Below, in pieces: positions 8,355 to 11,058 of a stretch of 11,058 nucleotides of DNA (its first letter is position 1; every line of letters begins with the position of its first letter). Origin of the DNA: CAYYNP01 sp964472545 (GTDB lineage: Bacteria; Planctomycetota; Planctomycetia; Pirellulales; Thermoguttaceae); assembly GCA_964472545.1 (NCBI GenBank), contig CAYYNP010000323.1:1-11058 (forward strand), read 5' to 3'. A model generated the notes under the pieces. It was not told the origin of the DNA, did not search any database, and was given only the letters and a program-made list of their open reading frames with translations. The position numbers were made by a program, and so were the translations under genes.

Positions 8355-9149
8355 TCACGCAGTCCGCAATCCCTTCGATTGCAGTAGTTCGTCGGCCCAC
8401 TTATTCTCCGGCGGCTCCAGCACAGGCACCGGCTGGACCTGATAGTCGATATCGTCGTAGCGGCCGTTCTCGTAACAACGGTCGATCAGGGCTTGCAGGT
8501 CCAGCGGCACGTCGGCGTCGGTCTGCCGCAACGGGATGTTGATCACCGGCAGGCGTTGGCTCAGCGGGACCGGATAGACGAGCGCCTTGTCCGGCTCCCA
8601 GCCGCGTTGCACGCAGACCTGGTACGTGGTGCGATGCGAGCGCGGGATCCGCTCCGGCGGCAAAAGCATCACGCGTCGGCCCGATCGGGTCAGATCGATC
8701 TCGACCAGGCTCGCCGGCGACTCGATCACCTCCCGCTGCTTCTGCCGATAGAGGTCTTGCCCTTCGCCGGCGAATTTGTTCGCAGGGCTGAGGAACTCGA
8801 TCACCGTGATCACGCGATTGCCGGACGCGGCGTCGACGATTTCGATCGTGCCCTGAGTGAGCGGCTCGCGCTTGATGTGGACTATCAGCGGCTCCGCCAC
8901 CGCCACGCCGCTCTCGGGAGCTTCTGCCGATCGCGCGGGCGCCGGCCGTTCTACGATCGATACATCCGGATAGAGCGTTCGGTACTCCACCTCGTCCGAT
9001 TCCACAAAAACTCGCTCTTCCATCCTTGCTCGAAGATCCCGGGGAAGTACCGGTTGCAGTTGGTCGCGTGTGTAGGTGATCAGCCCGTGGTGCACGTCGC
9101 ACCAATGCTGCTCCAAGTACGGATCCATGCCAGGGAAGGGGCTTTTCAT
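8355..9149 (-). CDS. DUF4058 family protein
   Basis: This 264-residue protein matches the full length of DUF4058, a family very frequent in planctomycetes and cyanobacteria with no established function. Diagnostic segments are the N-terminal SPFPGMDPYLEQHWCDVHHGLI (3-24), RVFVE (46-50), YPDVSIVE (60-67), VITVIEFLSPANKFAGEGQDLYRQKQREVI (113-142) and SLVEIDLTRSGRR (147-159), then the proline-rich VYPVPL...LPVINIPLR (191-208). It has no signal peptide or membrane helix, so it is probably cytoplasmic. The ATG at 9149 gives the family's usual N-terminus; the RBS is weak. Its stop codon lies 1 nt from the stop of the convergent DUF5107-TPR gene. Upstream it faces the KS gene across a shared 237-bp spacer. 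The order PD...ExLSP...K recalls Uma2-type PD-(D/E)XK proteins (see findings). Confidence 0.92.
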   Translation of the reverse strand: MKSPFPGMDPYLEQHWCDVHHGLITYTRDQLQPVLPRDLRARMEERVFVESDEVEYRTLYPDVSIVERPAPARSAEAPESGVAVAEPLIVHIKREPLTQGTIEIVDAASGNRVITVIEFLSPANKFAGEGQDLYRQKQREVIESPASLVEIDLTRSGRRVMLLPPERIPRSHRTTYQVCVQRGWEPDKALVYPVPLSQRLPVINIPLRQTDADVPLDLQALIDRCYENGRYDDIDYQVQPVPVLEPPENKWADELLQSKGLRTA

Positions 9150-9386
9150 CGGTCGAGTATCCCAATCGGGTGTCGTGCCGCGGAAGCTGATGCGTGTTGC
9201 TTCGGATCGTCAATTCTACTCCAGATCACCCGACGTGTTGAACCACTATCCGGTGGCGACTCATACAGCTACGGGAGGATAGCTGGCCAACTGAGCCACC
9301 CGACCGGGTGGTTTAACCCGCCCACTTGTCAGCCGCTGGGCGAATGAGTAGCCTTATGAGTTTGGAACGTCCTGGGGATTTCGCCA
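9150..9386. promoter_or_regulatory. Divergent spacer and structured leader upstream of the KS-ACP operon
   Basis: This 237-bp spacer lies between the divergent DUF4058 and KS genes and should contain both promoters. No convincing -35/-10 pair was found. The part from 9243 to 9342 carries four short perfect inverted repeats: CCAC/GTGG (9243-9256), CAGCTA/TAGCTG (9266-9285), CCACCC/GGGTGG (9296-9311) and CGCCCA/TGGGCG (9319-9342). The KS ribosome binding site GGGGA (9374-9378) follows, 8 nt before the start codon. Short open frames here show no codon pattern or RBS supporting a gene. Confidence 0.5.
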
Positions 9387-10631
9387 ATGGTTGTACGGCG
9401 GCCGGATCACGAGCGGATTGTCATTACGGGGATCGGCATAGCCGCGCCCAATGGCAATTCTCTGTCCGAATACCGCCATAACTTGCTCGAAGGCCGCAGT
9501 GGTGTCTCCGAATATGAGACGCGATATTTCGGCGAGACCGTGGCCGGCGTGTGCGATTTCGACGCGTTGCGCTATCAGAAGCGTAAGGATATCCGCCGCG
9601 GCACGCGTGCCGGAAGCGTGGGGATCTATTCTGCGCACGAGGCCATCGCCGACTCGGGAATCGACTGGGAAAACGTCGATAAGGCGGCCGTGGGGATCTA
9701 CGTCGGGGTGACCGAGCACGGCAACGTCGAGACCGAGAACGAGATCTACCAGATCAAGGGGTTCGACTACGATACGCAGTTCTGGTCGCATCACCACAAC
9801 CCCAGGACCGTAGCAAATAACCCGGCCGGGGAGATTTCACTCAACCTGAGTATAACCGGACCCCACTATACGCTGGGTGCTGCATGTGCCGCCGGCAATG
9901 CGGGCCTGATCCAGGGTGTCCAGATGTTGCGGCTTGGGGAGTGCGACGTGGCGTTGTCCGGCGGGGTGTCGGAGAGCATCCACACGTTCGGCATCTTCGC
10001 CAGCTTCCATAGCCAGGGTGCGTTGGCGACGCACGACGACCCCACGAAGGCCTCCCGCCCGTTCGACGCCCAGCGCAACGGGATCGTGGTGGCCGAAGGC
10101 GGTTGCATGATGGTGCTCGAGCGGATGACCGACGCGAAAGCCCGCCGCGCGAAGATCTACGGCGAGATCGTCGGCTACGCCATGAACAGCGACGCCACCG
10201 ATTTCGTCTTGCCCAACCCCCAGCGACAGACGGAGTGTATCGGCTTGGCGCTGCGGCGGGCGGAGTTGGAGCCCGGCGACGTCGACCTCGTGAGCACTCA
10301 CGCCACGGGCACGACCTCCGGCGACGAGCAAGAGAGCGAAGCCCTGCGGAACGTTTGGGGGGACAACGGCCACACGGTGTTCAACAACACCAAGAGTTTC
10401 ATCGGCCACGCGATGGGCGCCGCCGGCGCTCTGGAGTTGGCCGGCAACCTGCCGGCCTTCGACGACGGCGTTTGCCACGCCACGATCAACCTCGACGAGA
10501 TCGACCCGGCGTGCGCGTTGCCGGGCCTGGTGGCCAACCAGCCGCGGGAGTTGGGGCAGGTAGACACGATTTTGAACAACTCTTTCGGAATGCTGGGGAT
10601 CAACTCCGTAGTCATTGTGAAGAGGATTTAG
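9387..10631 (+). CDS. Beta-ketoacyl-ACP synthase (FabF/KAS II-like ketosynthase)
   Basis: This 414-residue condensing enzyme of the thiolase fold joins an acyl chain to malonyl-ACP with loss of CO2. The whole Cys-His-His triad is present: Cys167 in LGAACAAGNAG, His305 in STHATGTTSGDEQE and His341 in NTKSFIGHAMGAAGALEL, with the usual Lys336. The N-terminus, IVITGIGIAAPNGNSLSEY (11-29), and the C-terminal loop NNSFGMLGINSVVIVKR (397-413) are family-typical; GMLG replaces the commoner GFGG, which could alter the acyl pocket. The length equals that of FabF. The ATG at 9387 has GGGGA 8 nt upstream and gives the expected short lead-in before the first strand. The ACP gene follows on the same strand. 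The divergence from housekeeping FabF motifs and the separate ACP suggest a specialised lipid or polyketide role. Confidence 0.93.
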   Translation: MVVRRPDHERIVITGIGIAAPNGNSLSEYRHNLLEGRSGVSEYETRYFGETVAGVCDFDALRYQKRKDIRRGTRAGSVGIYSAHEAIADSGIDWENVDKAAVGIYVGVTEHGNVETENEIYQIKGFDYDTQFWSHHHNPRTVANNPAGEISLNLSITGPHYTLGAACAAGNAGLIQGVQMLRLGECDVALSGGVSESIHTFGIFASFHSQGALATHDDPTKASRPFDAQRNGIVVAEGGCMMVLERMTDAKARRAKIYGEIVGYAMNSDATDFVLPNPQRQTECIGLALRRAELEPGDVDLVSTHATGTTSGDEQESEALRNVWGDNGHTVFNNTKSFIGHAMGAAGALELAGNLPAFDDGVCHATINLDEIDPACALPGLVANQPRELGQVDTILNNSFGMLGINSVVIVKRI

Positions 10632-10644
10632 ACGGCAACGAAAA

Positions 10645-10673
10645 GGTCAACGAAAAGGGGTCAGACCCCTTTT
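10645..10673 (+). repeat. Left arm of the inverted-repeat element
   Basis: This 29-bp arm is the exact reverse complement of 10704-10732. Its inner palindrome at 10653-10673 forms a hairpin with GGGG/CCCC at its core and flanking A4/T4. In RNA from the KS gene it would form a stem ending in four U residues, so it could act as a weak terminator or a 3'-end stabiliser for KS mRNA. Confidence 0.85.
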
Positions 10674-10703
10674 GTGCGAAGCACCCTTCGGGCCGCTGGA
10701 GGC

Positions 10704-10732
10704 AAAAGGGGTCTGACCCCTTTTCGTTGACC
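10704..10732 (-). repeat. Right arm of the inverted-repeat element
   Basis: This 29-bp arm is the exact reverse complement of 10645-10673, with its inner palindrome at 10704-10724. It ends 5 nt before the ACP ribosome binding site (GGAGA, 10738-10742). If both arms pair, the stem stops just short of that site and leaves it accessible. Confidence 0.85.
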
Positions 10733-10750
10733 GAGACGGAGAACTATAGT

Positions 10751-11008
10751 ATGACCGCTGCCGAGATCAGAGAGGCGATCGTAGAGATCCTCTCCGACAT
10801 TGCGCCCGACGAAGACCTCAGCGACCTGAAGGCAGACGTCGCCTTCCGCGATCAGCTCGAGTTGGACAGCATGGACTTCCTGGACATCGTAATGGAGTTG
10901 CGCAAGCGCTATCGGATACAGATTCCCGAAGAGGACTATCTCGAATTGGCCAGCATGAACAGCACGGTAACGTATCTCGAGCCGTTGATGAAGGACATCG
11001 CGAAGTAG
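10751..11008 (+). CDS. Acyl carrier protein
   Basis: This 85-residue acidic protein carries growing acyl chains on a phosphopantetheine arm for the neighbouring ketosynthase. The attachment site is Ser40 in QLELDSMDFLDIVMEL (35-50), with the classic DSM motif at the start of helix 2. The length, the helix 1 segment (AEIREAIVEILSDI, 4-17) and the acidic helix 2-3 region (IPEEDYLELASMNST, 58-72) fit stand-alone ACPs. The ATG at 10751 is set by GGAGA at 10738-10742, 8 nt upstream. The frame stays open far upstream through the repeat element, but that part has no protein-like character. DSMDFLDIVMEL differs from the housekeeping AcpP consensus (DSLDTVELVMALE), which suggests a pathway-specific carrier. 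Confidence 0.93.
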   Translation: MTAAEIREAIVEILSDIAPDEDLSDLKADVAFRDQLELDSMDFLDIVMELRKRYRIQIPEEDYLELASMNSTVTYLEPLMKDIAK

Positions 11009-11020
11009 TAACTTGTGTGA

Positions 11021-11058
<38 letters not shown>

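Larger units (their letters stand above)
10636..10733. mobile_element. 98-bp inverted-repeat element (MITE/REP-doublet-like) inserted between KS and ACP
   Basis: Two perfect inverted arms of 29 bp (10645-10673 and 10704-10732) enclose a 30-nt centre. Each arm contains its own palindrome: AAAAGGGGTC, one central base, then GACCCCTTTT. The centre carries a small hairpin, CGAAG/CTTCG (10677-10690). On the left, 9 extra bases (10636-10644) begin a direct repeat. The element is flanked by AGACGG at 10630-10635 and 10734-10739, a candidate target-site duplication. The internal palindrome resembles the GGGGTC/GACCCC repeats scattered through many bacterial genomes and linked to REP-type transposition, as I recall. 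No transposase is encoded, so any movement would be in trans. The limits given assume the flanking repeat is a true duplication. Confidence 0.75.

Noticed and set aside
9266..9293. GGGAGGA in a hairpin loop as the ribosome binding site of a leader peptide
   Set aside because: Only a CTG-started three-codon frame follows at a suitable distance, with no ATG or GTG start and no conserved peptide character.
10103..10750. Open frame continuing upstream of the ACP through the repeat element and over the KS gene
   Set aside because: It is the ACP frame without a stop. The upstream part is antisense-like arginine-rich sequence over the KS gene in another frame; the ACP RBS and ATG at 10751 define the real gene.

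Overview
The window looks like a piece of a GC-rich planctomycete chromosome, probably from the Pirellulales or a close relative. This is an inference from family content: a DUF4058 protein, a secreted DUF5107-TPR protein, a DUF6677-like membrane protein and an atypical uroporphyrinogen-decarboxylase-like (URO-D) protein are a typical planctomycete mix. There is no rRNA, tRNA or marker gene to fix the taxonomy. I saw no CRISPR array, tRNA or transposase gene.

Left part (1-3926, all minus strand). A compact potassium-uptake operon reads leftward: a 66-residue two-helix membrane protein (3112-2912), trkA (2902-1547) and trkH (1529 to beyond the left edge). The gaps are 9 and 17 nt. Upstream lies a DUF6677-like membrane protein with a GTG start (3926-3279), separated from the operon by a 166-bp spacer holding two short hairpins.

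Middle (4144-9149). An URO-D/MtaA-type protein on the minus strand (5118-4144) appears to lack the usual zinc ligands. It is divergent from a large exported protein (5306-8353) made of a DUF5107 beta-sandwich followed by TPR repeats. That gene ends 1 nt from the end of a convergent DUF4058 gene (9149-8355).

Right part (9150-11058). A structured 237-bp divergent spacer leads into a ketosynthase-acyl carrier protein pair (9387-10631 and 10751-11008). The pair is probably the start of a dedicated fatty-acyl or polyketide pathway that continues past the right edge. A 98-bp inverted-repeat element sits between the two genes. It has perfect 29-bp arms, each arm contains its own palindrome, and it is flanked by a 6-bp direct repeat (AGACGG). 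Removing the element and one repeat copy leaves the two genes 15 nt apart, with the ACP ribosome binding site directly after the KS stop. This is the most striking signal in the window. A second, different inverted repeat begins just after the ACP gene and may be cut by the window edge.

I do not see a complete new defence or biosynthetic system. The best leads are the intra-operon repeat, the four regularly spaced palindromes upstream of the KS gene, the KS-ACP pair, the URO-D protein without zinc ligands, and the PD-(D/E)XK-like motif order in the DUF4058 protein.
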